In this document: positions 11,001 to 20,964 of the stretch, piece after piece
Position numbering within the stretch: the stretch's first letter is position 1
Layout of the letters: each line of letters opens with the position of its first letter
From: Nansenia antarctica
Taxonomy: Eukaryota > Chordata > Actinopteri > Argentiniformes > Microstomatidae
Length of the DNA: 64,000 nucleotides
Assembly (NCBI GenBank): GCA_963989245.1
Contig: OZ022342.1
Coordinates: 22,926,898 to 22,990,897 of the forward strand
Reading direction: 5' to 3'
The notes under the pieces: model-generated
Seen by the model: only the letters and a program-made list of their open reading frames with translations
What the model was told of the DNA's origin: nothing
Database searches by the model: none
Program-made: the position numbers and the translations under genes

Positions 11001-14000
11001 GGATGGTAGCAGGGCCAGAAATCGCCAGGATCACTAAAGAGTTTGAGGAACAGGCAATAAAGCAACAGCATGGAGTTAGTGACACTGGACACAATCACCA
11101 TGACCAACACCCTGGTGTGCAAGCAGCATTCCTGAAGGAGGTTAAGGCACTTGTGACAGTGCTGGAAGAGATGGGGAATCCTTTTCTAGAACACAGCCAA
11201 GACCTACTAGTCATTGACACAAGGGACATCATGGACACCCAAGTGGCTGAAACTGTGAGAAGGATCGAGACCCTTGGTGAGGAGCAGTACAGCAAGTTTG
11301 TGACAGAAAGGCTAGAACAGTGTACAACACCTGTCACGCAGACACTTCGAAAGAACAAGTTGCCACTGTTCAGTAGGCCACCTGTCAAAATAAAGTCAAA
11401 AGACAAGGCACAACATGCAGCACTGAAGAGTGACTGTGGTCTCTTTTCAAGGCTGTACATCTCCTGTCAAACACGAGATGGAGACATACAAAATTTCTTC
11501 TCCCATGAAAACCAGGCAGCCCCACCAGCTCTGTCAACTGGAGGAAAACTTCGGATTGGGGTTAAAGCAGATCTACTTCGCTGCCTGGAGTCAGATCTGC
11601 TCGAAAACAAGAGTGTGCCTGTAGCTGATGCAGTAATTCTTGATGGTGCAGCGGTGGTTCAAATGCTAAATCCTAGCACATCAAGAACATTTGAAGAGTA
11701 TGGAGAAACAGTGTTTGCACCATACATCTCTGCACAACATCAGAAAATCACCCGCGTTGACCTTGTCTGGGATGTATATCTACCTGCCAGCCTGAAAGCC
11801 TCAACCAGACAGAAGAGGGGAAAGGGCACCAGGAAAAGGGTGGCTCCTCCTACTGTGATGCCTAAGAACTGGAAGGACTTCCTTCGATGCGATGAGAACA
11901 AAGCGGAGTTGTTTTCTTTCCTGTCACACAAAGCTGTTCATCTACCTCTACCACAGGGCAAGGAACTGTATGCAACAGTTGGAACTGGAGTCCTCTACTC
12001 TCCCGCTGAGTTATGCTTGGCCTGCCTTGCCCCATGTTCACAAGAGGAGGCAGACACTCGTCTACTTCTGCATGTGGCAGATGCTGTGCAGAAGGGGTGT
12101 AAGAAGGTGACCATATGTACCGTTGATACCGATGTGGTGGTACTGGCTGTAGCTTCATTTAGCAAAATAGCTCCTGATGAGCTGTGGGTTGCCTTTGGTG
12201 TCGGGTCAAGCTTTAGGTACATAGCTGTTCACCAAATGGTTGCCACAATGAGTCCCATACAGTGCCAGACTCTCCCAGTCTTTCATGCTTTCACTGGGTG
12301 TGACACTGTCTCTACATTCGCTGGCCGAGGAAAGAAGACTGCCTGGGAGACTTGGAAGTCTTTCCCAGAGGTCAATGATGCTTTCAATGAACTCCTGTGC
12401 ATGCCAGGTGAGGTCAGTGAAGAGTCAAAATTACTGCTAGAAAGATTTGTGGTGCTAATGTATGACCGAACCAGTGAGAGCACGGAGGTGAATGATGCCA
12501 GGAAACAGCTCTTCACACAGAAGTCCAGAACTTTAGAAAACATTCCTCCAACCCAGGCAGCCCTCAAAGAGCACATCAAGCGCACTTGCTACCAGGCCAA
12601 CTGTTGGAACCAGGCACTGGTCCTGGATCCAAAGATGCCCGAGACATCTGACTGGGGCTGGACAAAGGAAGAAACTGGTTGGCATCCGCTCTGGACCACT
12701 CTCCCTGAAGCCTCTAAATCGTGTCATGAGTTGATCCGCTGTCGTTGTGAGAAAGGGTGCACTGGACGGTGCAAGTGTGCCAAAGCTGCACTTAAGTGCA
12801 CTGATCTGTGCTTTTGTTCTGGAGATTGTTAGATTTTGATAGTTGTTAGTTGATAGTTCTTACAATTTGCCCTGCTCCACCTTGCCCCGCTCTGTGACTC
12901 CGCCCTGCTTCCTTGCTGGGACACTTGGCCCTGTCTCCTCCCATGACAACATACTGTGAACCTAGCCCTTGTCTCCATCATTATAGACTCTTTTCCCTGT
13001 CACCCTTCCGAGACTTTGCCACTCCCTTGCCCCACCCCCCAGGACTGCCTCACACCTTGTCACTGCCTCCATGAACTGTGTCTCAACTTGTTACCGTCCA
13101 CTTGAACTCTGCCCTCCACATCATCACCCCTGCCACCACCTCCACCTCAGAGACTTTGTGTTCTGTGTTCTAGTTCTGTTCTGGTCTTGTGTTGTGTTGG
13201 TCTCGTGGTTTGCTATGGTCTAATGTCTTGTGTGGTGTCTCTTCTCTTGTCCCTCCAGTCTTCTGGTCTCCCAGTTCCCGTGTCAGTCACTTTCCTGTGT
13301 TTCTTAGGCTCCCCCTGTTGGCAGCTCTGTGTATTGTTCTGTTCGTGTCCTATGATTACAGTATGTGTAATTGTCTCCACTTGTGTTTGGTCTTGTCCTT
13401 CACCTGCCTCATGTCTGCTTGAATGTTTGCTCCCTGTATATCCCCTCATGTCTTCACTTGTCTTTCGTCGGTTTGTCATTAGTTTGTTAGTTGTGTGTAC
13501 CTTGAGTTCCGTACAATTTTGTTTTGGAAATAAACAACCTTTTTGCATCCTTCGCCTGCCTAAGTCTGCATAGTGTGTACTACTTCTCTACACTAACCAT
13601 AACAATAGTAGCCTATCAAAATAGAAGCAAAGTTTCATGTAATCACGTAATTTCAATGTAATTTGACCTTGACCTAAATGCATTTTCTTGAATTCTGGCG
13701 ATCTCAAAAGTATCACCAAATGAATGGGCATCCCTAACTTAGTTGGAAAGGACACCTAAGTGTTTTTCTACTCTGTTTGGTTCTAAAATTAAGCGTGTTT
13801 GAACATTAGACACTGTGGCCTGGCGGCCATCTTGAATTTGACCTCTCCCGGGCCTCTGGGGTCGAATCTGACTTCCCTCCACATCTGAAAATAAACCTTA
13901 TGGTATGTACTAACTATGGTAGAAATGTCATGCTTTCTTCAAAAAGTGCACGAATATTGTGCTAAGCCGCTGTACTATACACCCTGAGAGTCCTCAGGAA

Positions 14001-15822
14001 GGAACACAGCAAGCAGGAGATACTGGTGACCTTCTACCGCGGCGCAGTGGAGAGCATCCTCACCTACGGCATCTGCAACTGGTTCTCCAGCTGCACAACA
14101 GCGGAGAGAAATGCGCTACAGAGAGTCGTGAGAACAGCACAGAAGATCACCGGCGCCCCCCTCCCCTCTCTGGAAGAGCTGTACAACACACGCTGTCTCA
14201 GGAAGGCCTCCAAGATCTCCAGGGACCCGACCCACCCTGGGTACGAACACTTTACCAGGCTGCCCTCGAAAAGGCGGTTCAGGACCCTGGCCGCAAGGAC
14301 AAACAGACTGAAGAACAGCTTCTACCACAGGGCCGTCCAGGCCCTGAACACAGCAAAGACCTAAGTTCTGGGCCCTGGACAGTCTGGACGGATTGATGGC
14401 AGCTGCTGGACTGAAAAAATCAGGTGTAGTGCTGAGGCACAAACATGTACATTTCAAGCCTGCAAACTGTGACACTTTAAATAAATGTGAAATAATACTA
14501 TTGTGCAATATGACAACCCTAGTCGTCTATCTGTACAGTATAGTACAGTGGATAGTGTACATAGCCTTTATTTATGTAAACCAGCTCCTTCCCTTCTTGT
14601 GATTTTTTTTAAAAGTTTTTTTTTTTTTTTTTCCTTTCCTAACACCAGGGGAGCCACCCCTCCTAAATTTCGTTGTTTGGTACCTGTACTGTAGCAATGA
14701 CAATAAAGTCCATTCATTCATTCATTCATTCATTCATATTGGGGCCTTAACTGGTTAAGAAGGAATTTTGAGAACTTGGTTCTGGTTTACTGGTCCGTTC
14801 AGGTGACTCCAGCTATAACTCGGACAACGTGTCGGACGCAATCAACAATCGCCTGGGGGATGACTGGGAGGAGCAGCTGGTCCCACCCTTTAGGAAACAG
14901 AGGATATTCTTCCTTGGTTGTGACGGGGTGGCGCCTCAACACAGCTCTCGGCACTGCAAAGACCTCAGCATCAACTGGTGCCTCGGGGACCTGAGCATCG
15001 AGGTGCTGGACAGCACAACAGGCTTTGTTGTCGATGGGTAAGTCAATGGTGCTACTGGTAGACGATGCTCGTAACATGGGAACAATTTAAGTATTTTTGA
15101 TGAAACATAGATGATCTCGATGACTACTTTCATACTTACCGTACTTGGTATACTACCATTACAATGAAGTCTGATGGGTACTGAAGACCCATCTCTTGCC
15201 TGTCCATCTTGACTGTAAAGACCTCTTCACTCCCCACTACCCTGTACAGTTCCTCTACTGTATATATAAAAAGATCCTTCCTTCTTCTAGCATTGTGACT
15301 GCCAATAGCACCTGCTCCTAGCATAGATTTGTTCTTATGATGACTGATGTGATTCACTTACTTCAGCTTTCTATGTAGGCGTAATGCTCTCTCTGGCCCC
15401 TTAGCTCCCCAACTGTGAGTGGGCCTGGCTTCTCCAGCAGACTGTGCAAGAGAGCCCTCTACTGTAACTTCTGCAAAATTGCAAAGCTGAGTGGGCAAAG
15501 TTCTCTACTGAACCTCCAAACCTATCACAGTGCCAAGGTGAGTTGTTGAGCCATGAATCAGTAGATATCCTGGCACCCTTGGACCTGTATTTGTCTGCAC
15601 TGCATATAGGCGACATCGTAGCCATATCATGTGCTACCGAATATCATCTGGCCAAGATTGTGTTGACAGCATGAATGTGAATTTTGTGTGATGTGTTCCT
15701 TCTTGTTTCAGTTGGAAGCCAGTCTCTATCAGAATGCCAAGATGGTTGTCAACCACCAGTTCCTCTCCAATGGCGCAGGACCCTGGAACTCCAAACACCT
15801 GGTCGACAGCTTCAGCCACTGA
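8039..15822 (+). CDS. Unidentified multi-exon gene, possibly inactivated by a frameshift
   Basis: Exons inferred from splice sites and phase are 8039-8425, 8708-8836, 14803-15037, 15405-15537 and 15712-15822 (TGA stop). The ATG would be at 8048. The last four exons join in perfect phase. Exon 1 has a long acidic Asp/Ser/Glu run (8260-8320) before a segment starting GYTDWHMHRM. Later exons contain FFLGCDGVAPQHSS and a Cys-containing segment, CKRALYCNFCK. I do not recognise the protein. In exon 1 the frame breaks at about 8139-8142: DDISV is followed by two extra bases before SGDTDSSNPDVFG resumes. The 5.9-kb intron 8837-14802 is filled with mobile elements. The gene is convergent with the NAIF1/MYPOP-like copy 2. 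It is either a frameshifted copy created by the segmental duplication or a gene with an assembly error. Confidence 0.5.
9045..9482 (-). mobile_element. L2/Rex-type LINE 3' end, reversed
   Basis: This is the inverted counterpart of 14285-14725. It contains the reverse complement of the ORF end (KNSFYHRAVQALN), the 3' untranslated region and the tail. It is truncated at 9482, exactly where the gypsy integrase fragment begins. The same LINE family occurs in direct orientation 4.9 kb further right. Confidence 0.85.
9484..10173 (+). pseudogene. Ty3/gypsy integrase C-terminal remnant
   Basis: The open frame starts at about 9487 with YHPAANGGVERLNQTLKNG, which is the region of the integrase catalytic Glu. 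It continues through the integrase C-terminal domain (DWVRIRRPH, then FRLADGTRWHATRLRKV) to a stop at 10173. Gag, protease, RT, RNase H and the N-terminal integrase are missing, cut off by the LINE junction at 9482. It is followed directly by a purine-rich tract and an LTR, as expected at the 3' end of such elements. Confidence 0.85.
10195..10332 (+). repeat. Short 3' LTR of the gypsy remnant
   Basis: The segment begins TGTTACG, directly after a polypurine tract (GAGGGGGGGGAAA, ending 10194), and ends CATAACA, so its tips are the inverted pair TGTTA/TAACA. It is only 138 bp long, which fits Mag-like gypsy elements with short LTRs. The partner 5' LTR is not in the window, so the end is judged from tip symmetry only. 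Confidence 0.6.
10460..12832 (+). CDS. Intact 790-aa protein of an uncharacterised repeat family, PIN/FEN1-like acidic motifs plus CXC-like tail
   Basis: A single uninterrupted 790-codon frame. It has a conserved-looking N-terminal HEQNN segment (about residues 152-156). The central acidic signature EEADTR (529-534), VDTDVVVLA (D556, D558) and FTGCDTVSTF (D615), followed by GRGKK, resembles the EAEA / D.D / GCD.....GIG order of FEN1/XPG-type PIN nucleases. The last 36 residues are rich in regularly spaced Cys (CRCEKGCTGRCKCAKAALKC), similar to tesmin/TSO1 CXC zinc-binding repeats. Nuclease activity is inferred from motif order only. The ORF lies in an intron of the plus-strand gene, among transposons. 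A decayed relative sits at 62990-63587, so it is probably a mobile-element or multicopy gene. I see no terminal inverted repeats. A splice acceptor-like TTATAG lies just before the ATG. Confidence 0.8.
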   Translation: MSLLASKTRHAHQVTAASLYTLLQQAYSEDCSSDDTDAVPPDSPSFDEWCIQRAKASVHFDYWLKTLSLELLLLRYIRSLREGNFLLYVESLRQIIPWMFALDHTHYSRWLPIHIRDMMTLAEKHPDVLAEFKSGNVVVHKTSNKFSAIALDQSHEQNNAMVKGSGRAIGLTGNPGALRRWMVAGPEIARITKEFEEQAIKQQHGVSDTGHNHHDQHPGVQAAFLKEVKALVTVLEEMGNPFLEHSQDLLVIDTRDIMDTQVAETVRRIETLGEEQYSKFVTERLEQCTTPVTQTLRKNKLPLFSRPPVKIKSKDKAQHAALKSDCGLFSRLYISCQTRDGDIQNFFSHENQAAPPALSTGGKLRIGVKADLLRCLESDLLENKSVPVADAVILDGAAVVQMLNPSTSRTFEEYGETVFAPYISAQHQKITRVDLVWDVYLPASLKASTRQKRGKGTRKRVAPPTVMPKNWKDFLRCDENKAELFSFLSHKAVHLPLPQGKELYATVGTGVLYSPAELCLACLAPCSQEEADTRLLLHVADAVQKGCKKVTICTVDTDVVVLAVASFSKIAPDELWVAFGVGSSFRYIAVHQMVATMSPIQCQTLPVFHAFTGCDTVSTFAGRGKKTAWETWKSFPEVNDAFNELLCMPGEVSEESKLLLERFVVLMYDRTSESTEVNDARKQLFTQKSRTLENIPPTQAALKEHIKRTCYQANCWNQALVLDPKMPETSDWGWTKEETGWHPLWTTLPEASKSCHELIRCRCEKGCTGRCKCAKAALKCTDLCFCSGDC
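12844..13604 (+). repeat. Solo LTR with perfect 5-bp target duplication
   Basis: The segment begins TGTTAG and ends CATAACA, and is flanked on both sides by ATAGT (12839-12843 and 13605-13609). It has an AATAAA near its 3' end (13527-13532) and no internal retroviral-type genes. This is what remains after recombination between two LTRs of a gypsy-type element. It is 761 bp long and landed 6 bp past the stop codon of the 790-aa ORF. Confidence 0.88.
13610..13970 (+). other. Displaced 3' flank of the 790-aa ORF family
   Basis: When the solo LTR is ignored, this sequence continues directly from the ORF stop. It contains GCGGCCATCTTGAATTTGA and ends with ATGCTTTCTTCAAAAAGTGC. Similar wording (GGCAGCCATTTTGAAA, then GGTGCTTTTATCCA) follows the second family copy at 63785-63880. 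This suggests a shared 3' noncoding module. Confidence 0.45.
13965..14735 (+). mobile_element. L2/Rex-type LINE 3' fragment
   Basis: A plus-strand fragment of the C-terminal end of a LINE ORF (FYRGAVESILTYGICNW ... NSFYHRAVQALN) with a stop at about 14364. It is followed by a 3' untranslated region with AATAAAG and an ATTC repeat tail at 14713-14736. Such tails and this post-RT domain are typical of L2/Rex1-type fish LINEs. It is 5' truncated and inactive. Confidence 0.88.
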
Positions 15823-16057
15823 GTCCCATGGGTGTGGGCGTAGTTTTGTTTCAAAGAGGAGTTTGAATTTGTGATTTGTGCCTAATTTCAGCATTACTGC
15901 ATGCTTAATGTTCTTTAGTTTGAAGTTCTGTTTGGTTCAATATTCATGTTCATGTTCATGTTCAATAATGTGCAAAATAAAAACAGAAAAGTCTGAAGAT
16001 TTAGTTTGAAGTATTGCATTAGAAGGGAAAACAAACAAGTATATCTTGCCCAAGCTT

Positions 16058-16123
16058 CAAATCAAATCAAATCAAATTTTATTTGTATAGCGCATTTCTT
16101 ACAAGATGCAACTCAATGCGCTT
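16058..16123. mobile_element. 66-bp teleost short interspersed repeat fragment, present only in copy 2
   Basis: The insert starts with CAAAT repeats, then TTTTATTTGTATAGCGC, a sequence common in fish short repeats. It is flanked by GCTT on both sides, whereas copy 1 has one uninterrupted GCTT at the homologous site. It therefore looks like an insertion with a 4-bp target duplication after the segment was duplicated. Confidence 0.6.
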
Positions 16124-17009
16124 AGGACCTAAATCCCCAAAGGTAATCAATGTCATTTATTTACATGTACCACACCATCTCCGAAATCTCCTTACATTAG
16201 TACACCGGGACAGTTAATACAAGAGTTAACTTAAAATGTATTTTTGAATAAAAAAGGGACAATGTATTGAAATCTTTCCATAGATATCATCAATAAATTA
16301 TGCACACCAACAAATTGTCAGAAACAGGTTTATCATATTTTCACATGATACAACAAGCCACTTAAAAGAAAGAAAAAAAACCATTGAAAATGCTGGCAAA
16401 GTGCCTTAAAATTTAAGCAGCTCTGTCACCAACTACTGTATACCCCATTAACCATCTGAGATCAGACGAAACTAATGGATGCATACGTTTTGCACACATA
16501 AGTCTTTCTAGAAATTGTAAAATCCAATTATTAGTTTTCCTATGTGACAGTTATTATTTGGACTGGTTAGGGTGACAGGAAGATGACCCCTACATACAGT
16601 AATTCAGAACACAAACCCAGAACACAAACCCCTGGAAACCAAGCGTCAATCTTGTGCCCAGTGTAAAAGGATTATAGAAGTCCAGCACCACGGGGTGGGG
16701 GGTGGGCAGATAAGTCTTTGGAGGTGACAAGTCAAGATCGTGCTTGGTATCTGATGTAAACTGATCAGATTTTGCCTGATTATGACAAACACAATTAGTG
16801 AGGCGATGTAACTATAAGTTACAATCTTCAAACACGTTGTAGAGGCAACCGTCATTCAATCACGTTATACTAAGGTACATTTTCGATCAAAGCATTGACA
16901 ACCTTAATTCACATCACTAAATGCATTTGTCCTAAAGGAGACCTCTGATACTAGGCACCATCTTGACTTCGGCTGCCTGTTACACCGTCACTTCAGCCCC
17001 CCTCTGTTG

Positions 17010-18950
17010 CTATAGCGCCGGTCGTCCATTGAGCTTGTCGTGCATGAGGTTCAGGGCTCCGCTGGCAAAGTCTCTGAGCACGTTCACAGTCTCTCTCTGG
17101 AGCTGCAGGGACTCACGCACAAACTCCTGCTGCGTCTCGGCCAGCTGCTGCACCGACTCAGACAGGAGCTCCAGGGAGCGTGACACCGTCTCCATCAGCA
17201 CGTTGGTGGCGTGCTGCTCCTGCACGCTCAGAGAAGCACTCTGCAGCATACTGTCCCGTGCATTCTGAGCGTGCTGGTTCACCGGAGGAGGGGGAGGACC
17301 AGAGGAGGGTGGAGAGGGCGGGTGGTGGATGCCCATGGAAGGGCGATGAACACTGCTGCTTCCCTGGTGATTCTCTATGAGGCTGGACGACTGCTGAGAA
17401 GGGGGGAGCAGGTCATCCCCGTGGTCATCGTCCGAGGCTACAAACTGGGGTTCAGTGTCTTAAGAAAGAGGAGGTAGTGGTCACTTTGTGTATATTACGT
17501 TCCTTCACCCTTTCACATTGAATTAATTACGTACAAAAACATTTTTTATGTCCTTACCTTCAGTAGTGGGTATTTCATACTGCATTTCATAAGACAGCTG
17601 TGACGAATCTCCTGCAATAAATAGATACAATTAAACCATACATAAAACCAGACAAGTAAAGATTTACTACAACTGACGTTATTTTTATTTAAACCCAGAG
17701 TTGTCCATTTCAAAGCACTTCAAAGAACTCACGAGATGTGCCACTATAGTTTGGCATTGAATGGTCATCTTTGTGTTGCGACGGGAGCAGTCCAGGGCCA
17801 GGTATAGGCATCCCCATGGGAATGGGCATGCCCATGGAATGTGGGGGCGGTGGTGGCATTGAGGCCATGTCCATCCCTCCATTGGGGGAGCCATGGATTC
17901 CAGCCATGTCCTCCTCTTCCTCTTCTTCCTCTTCCTCGTCCTCCGGCCCTTCATCGTCGTCTCCTAGTGGGCGATAAGCCTCCCCGGGGGGCTGCCCTCG
18001 CTTGTTATCCAACTCCAGGATCTGGTGCACAATGTTCTCTGTGGGGCTGAGGTCCCGTGACAGCCGCTGGACCCCCTTGTAGGCCGCCACCCCAGACCGC
18101 ATGGCCGCCACCTTCCGCTTAGTGTCACACTTGAGGTCAGACCACTTCTTGATGATCTCGATGACCTCACGCTGGCACTCGCCAATCTCATTCACACGGG
18201 CGGTGATCTCGGCCCACTTGCGCTTCTTGATGTCCGTCGGCACGCCGCGGTTAAACTTGCCTGTGGAAATTACAGAGACACACACGAAACTGCCTGGTTC
18301 AGGTGGCAATAATATATATCCAATACCACAAGTGGCACAGTGCATATCCAACACATTAAATTTGTTATCGATCTACTTGGCTCAATTCTGACATAACACT
18401 TGCATGAGCCTAGAATGACAACCAAACAGTGATTGTAATTTTTGTTTTACTTTAAATCAAACATATCAGATCTGGGGACCTCGCATCCACCTGACATTTA
18501 AAAGTGTGCCATATGTCACCTGTGTTTGCATTTAATCATGTGTTAGTGTTTCACGTTACAGCCAGTCACAAGCCAAATCCAAATATAGCTGGTGTGGAAA
18601 GGCTTTGGTTACCATTCTGTCACCATTCAATGTGTTTAAATTTGGCTACAACAAACAAGGCCAAAGACCTCCTCATCCCTGTGGTTTCGCAGATCAGATA
18701 ATAATGCTTCTTTTGTTTGGTTACACCCCACCCCCCCAAAGATCGTGACAGATACAAATAGGGATGGATCTTAGTGCAAAACATAATATGGCACAGAGGG
18801 CTACATGGAATAAGGGTACATACCCACAACAATGTGGCGGTTCTTCCTGACTTCATCCAAAAGTATATGGACCTCACTGAAGGTAAAACGGGCTTTTCTC
18901 TTTTTGAAGCGCGTGACACTGTCTTGGTTGAAAAGGTATGGGGTAGACAT
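17010..18950 (-). CDS. NAIF1/MYPOP-like Myb/SANT DNA-binding protein, copy 2 (full length)
   Basis: Four coding exons on the minus strand: 18824-18950, 17733-18260, 17558-17611 and 17010-17458. They total 1158 bases, encoding 385 aa plus stop. All junctions are GT-AG with matching phase. The Myb/SANT-like domain (residues about 12-105) has the family signature KWAEITARVNEIGECQRE ... KWSDLKCDTKRKVAAMR. Next come an acidic run of about 15 Glu/Asp residues, a Met/Pro/Gly linker, and a C-terminal helix LLSESVQQLAETQQEF. This architecture is shared by NAIF1 and by MYPOP (P42POP). In human, MYPOP lies next to NOVA2, so a MYPOP-type origin is attractive given the nova gene 22 kb away. Its role is expected to be sequence-specific DNA binding in the nucleus. 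Orthology to a named gene is uncertain. Confidence 0.85.
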
Positions 18951-19943
18951 CTTCCACTCACTATGCCTTTCTCTGGCTTCAGTCTGCTTCTGGCTCCTGG
19001 CTGCAAGTTGTCAGAAATATTGTAAACACCATAGCCAAGTATACAGACAGTGCAATCATTTACATACACACTTTAGAGAAACTGCTATCAAATACATCAA
19101 AATAACATTAAATATGTTTGATAAACTGAAACCAATTTGTATTATCTCAAATATAATTTGAAAACGTGTAGTACCATGTAGGCTGTTCACAGTTTGTAAG
19201 GACAAGATGGGAAAATGAGCAGGTCGATGGGGAAATGAGCAGGTGGATGTACAGCGTACGGCGAATGAGACGTTTCAGGCGCGAACACAAGTTCATAAGC
19301 ACAGCATGCACAGGAATAAGCACGTACGGCTCCACTCATCAGCTGATTGAAATCAGTTTGGTACCGAATCCATCATTGCATATGAAGCATTAAGCACGCC
19401 TAGCGCAGCTCTAGGAGATGAGCTCTGGAGTCTGTAGCATCCCTCAACACTCATCTTCACTCTTTTGTTGATCAGTTGTCATCAGCCTGTGCAGTCAGCT
19501 GAGTGCCAATGTACCTTGGCTTACTGACTAGAGCAGGTACGCCAGCTAGTAAACCAACCAACAAGAACATAAATGCGTGACTAGCCGCTAGTTAACGTCA
19601 ACGCTAGCTAACTAACAAAGACACGATGTAGTATTTACGTAGCCGAAGACGTCTCCACAGGCTTTTGTAACAGACAGTATCACTTTTACAAAGTCCAATG
19701 CTGTGAATAAAAACAATCATACGGTTTCGTATGCCGGTTTGGGCGTATGTTTATTCGTACAGAATGACAACGTGAGCTAGCTAGCTATCGTTAGCTTGCC
19801 AGTCACGTCTAGCCATTGGAAGAATCTGCAAAATTGTAACATTTGTTCACGTAGCTATCGTATCTTCAATAATTCACAGGGACAAATAAATACTACGACC
19901 ATTGTCTCAACCTTAAAAATGTTATTGTGCAGAGTGAATTTAC

Positions 19944-20120
19944 CTTCCCGATCAATAAAGGTTGCGTTATCTCTCTGAGGCGAGTCCAGAAACTTCGTAG
20001 CTGACTAGCTAGCTAACCACAGTCGGACGTCTCGACGCTAGCTACGCAAATTCAATGACGGTGGTTCCTTTTTCTCTCCAGCTCGGGCCTCGGGGAGAAG
20101 TACCGATAGTCACCACCATG
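19944..20120 (-). promoter_or_regulatory. 5' untranslated exon and likely promoter of copy 2
   Basis: A consensus donor on the minus strand (GGGAAG/GTAAAT at 19944) marks a noncoding first exon. The sequence right of it (20014-20120) is relatively CpG-rich and is absent from copy 1. Transcription probably starts here. The exact start cannot be read from sequence. Confidence 0.4.
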
Positions 20121-20682
20121 TGCGAGCCAGGGCGCTGTTCAAATCATACGTTCAATGATCAAATAAAGTACACAAAAGAACGGGAATCTCTTTCGAGTGG
20201 CTGATGAACCAAGACCTTTGCATTGTGAAAGTTTTGCAAGTAATCAGCATGCCATCATCACAATGAATAAAGTTAGTAGTTGTGCAAGGCCACTGGGATT
20301 CAACAACCGTCTGGCAACAACTGTTTGCATATCTGAGAAGATTGTCATTCCAGCAACATTGAATTAGCATTTTAATTAAATGCATCAAACTAATTTTCTC
20401 AGCACTTGGGACACAAAGTACTTCAAGAAGATAGAAGATCATTAGGATATTGAAATAACAGCATACATGATATATCAGTGTTAAGATAATATTTTTTATT
20501 TTAATTCCATACAAAATATGAATATGGCCATTTCAAAGACAGTAACAGTTCAATGACTATGGCAACAGTAACTCATTCTTTAAATCCTAATTAAATGGCA
20601 TCTGTTCGCTTCATGCAGCTGTGGCACAAACATCTATTTTTCGTTGTTAGACATGGGAAAGACTAACATTCAGTGCTGGCAT

Positions 20683-20760
20683 TATTGTATGTGAATGCAT
20701 CATAGGTAACACAGTTATATTATTGTATGTGAATGCATCATAGGTAATACAGTTATAGAC
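20683..20760. repeat. Two-copy tandem repeat
   Basis: A unit of about 38 bp, TATTGTATGTGAATGCATCA plus TAGGTAACACAGTTATA, occurs twice in a row with one difference. It ends at the target duplication of the adjacent foldback element. Confidence 0.85.
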
Positions 20761-20964
20761 CAGTGGTTCTCAACCCTCTCCTCGGGGCGCCCCAGCCGCA
20801 CCACATTTTTGATCTGTTCCACCACCAGCTCACCTGATTCAACTAATCAAGTACAAACCATAATTGCTTTGTACTTGATTAGTTGAATCAGGTGAGCTGG
20901 TGGTGGAACAGATCAAATATGTGGTGCGGCTGGGGCACCCCAAGGAGAAGGTTGAGAACCACTG
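20761..20964. mobile_element. hAT-type foldback MITE
   Basis: A 204-bp near-perfect palindrome with arms of about 98 bp. It starts CAGTGGTTCTCAACC and ends GGTTGAGAACCACTG. It is flanked by the 8-bp duplication TTATAGAC (20753-20760 and 20965-20972). The tips and 8-bp duplication indicate mobilisation by a hAT transposase. It has no coding capacity and sits downstream of capns1, possibly in its 3' untranslated region. Confidence 0.93.

Larger units (their letters stand above)
15861..20014. repeat. Segmental duplication, copy 2
   Basis: This is the second copy of 1-3486 in the same orientation. It starts 39 bp after the stop codon of the unidentified plus-strand gene and ends near 20014. It is longer than copy 1, mainly because of an insertion at 16058-16123, about 290 bp at 16645-16935, and coding blocks lost from copy 1. 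Confidence 0.95.

Noticed and set aside
13187..13573. Cys/Val/Leu-rich plus-strand ORF of 128 codons
   Set aside because: It lies wholly inside the solo LTR and has low-complexity pyrimidine-rich composition. No retroviral-type protein is recognisable.
10195..13604. One giant LTR running from TGTTACG to CATAACA around the 790-aa ORF
   Set aside because: A separate 5-bp duplication (ATAGT) defines 12844-13604 as its own insertion, and the 10195 LTR has its own matching tip at 10332.
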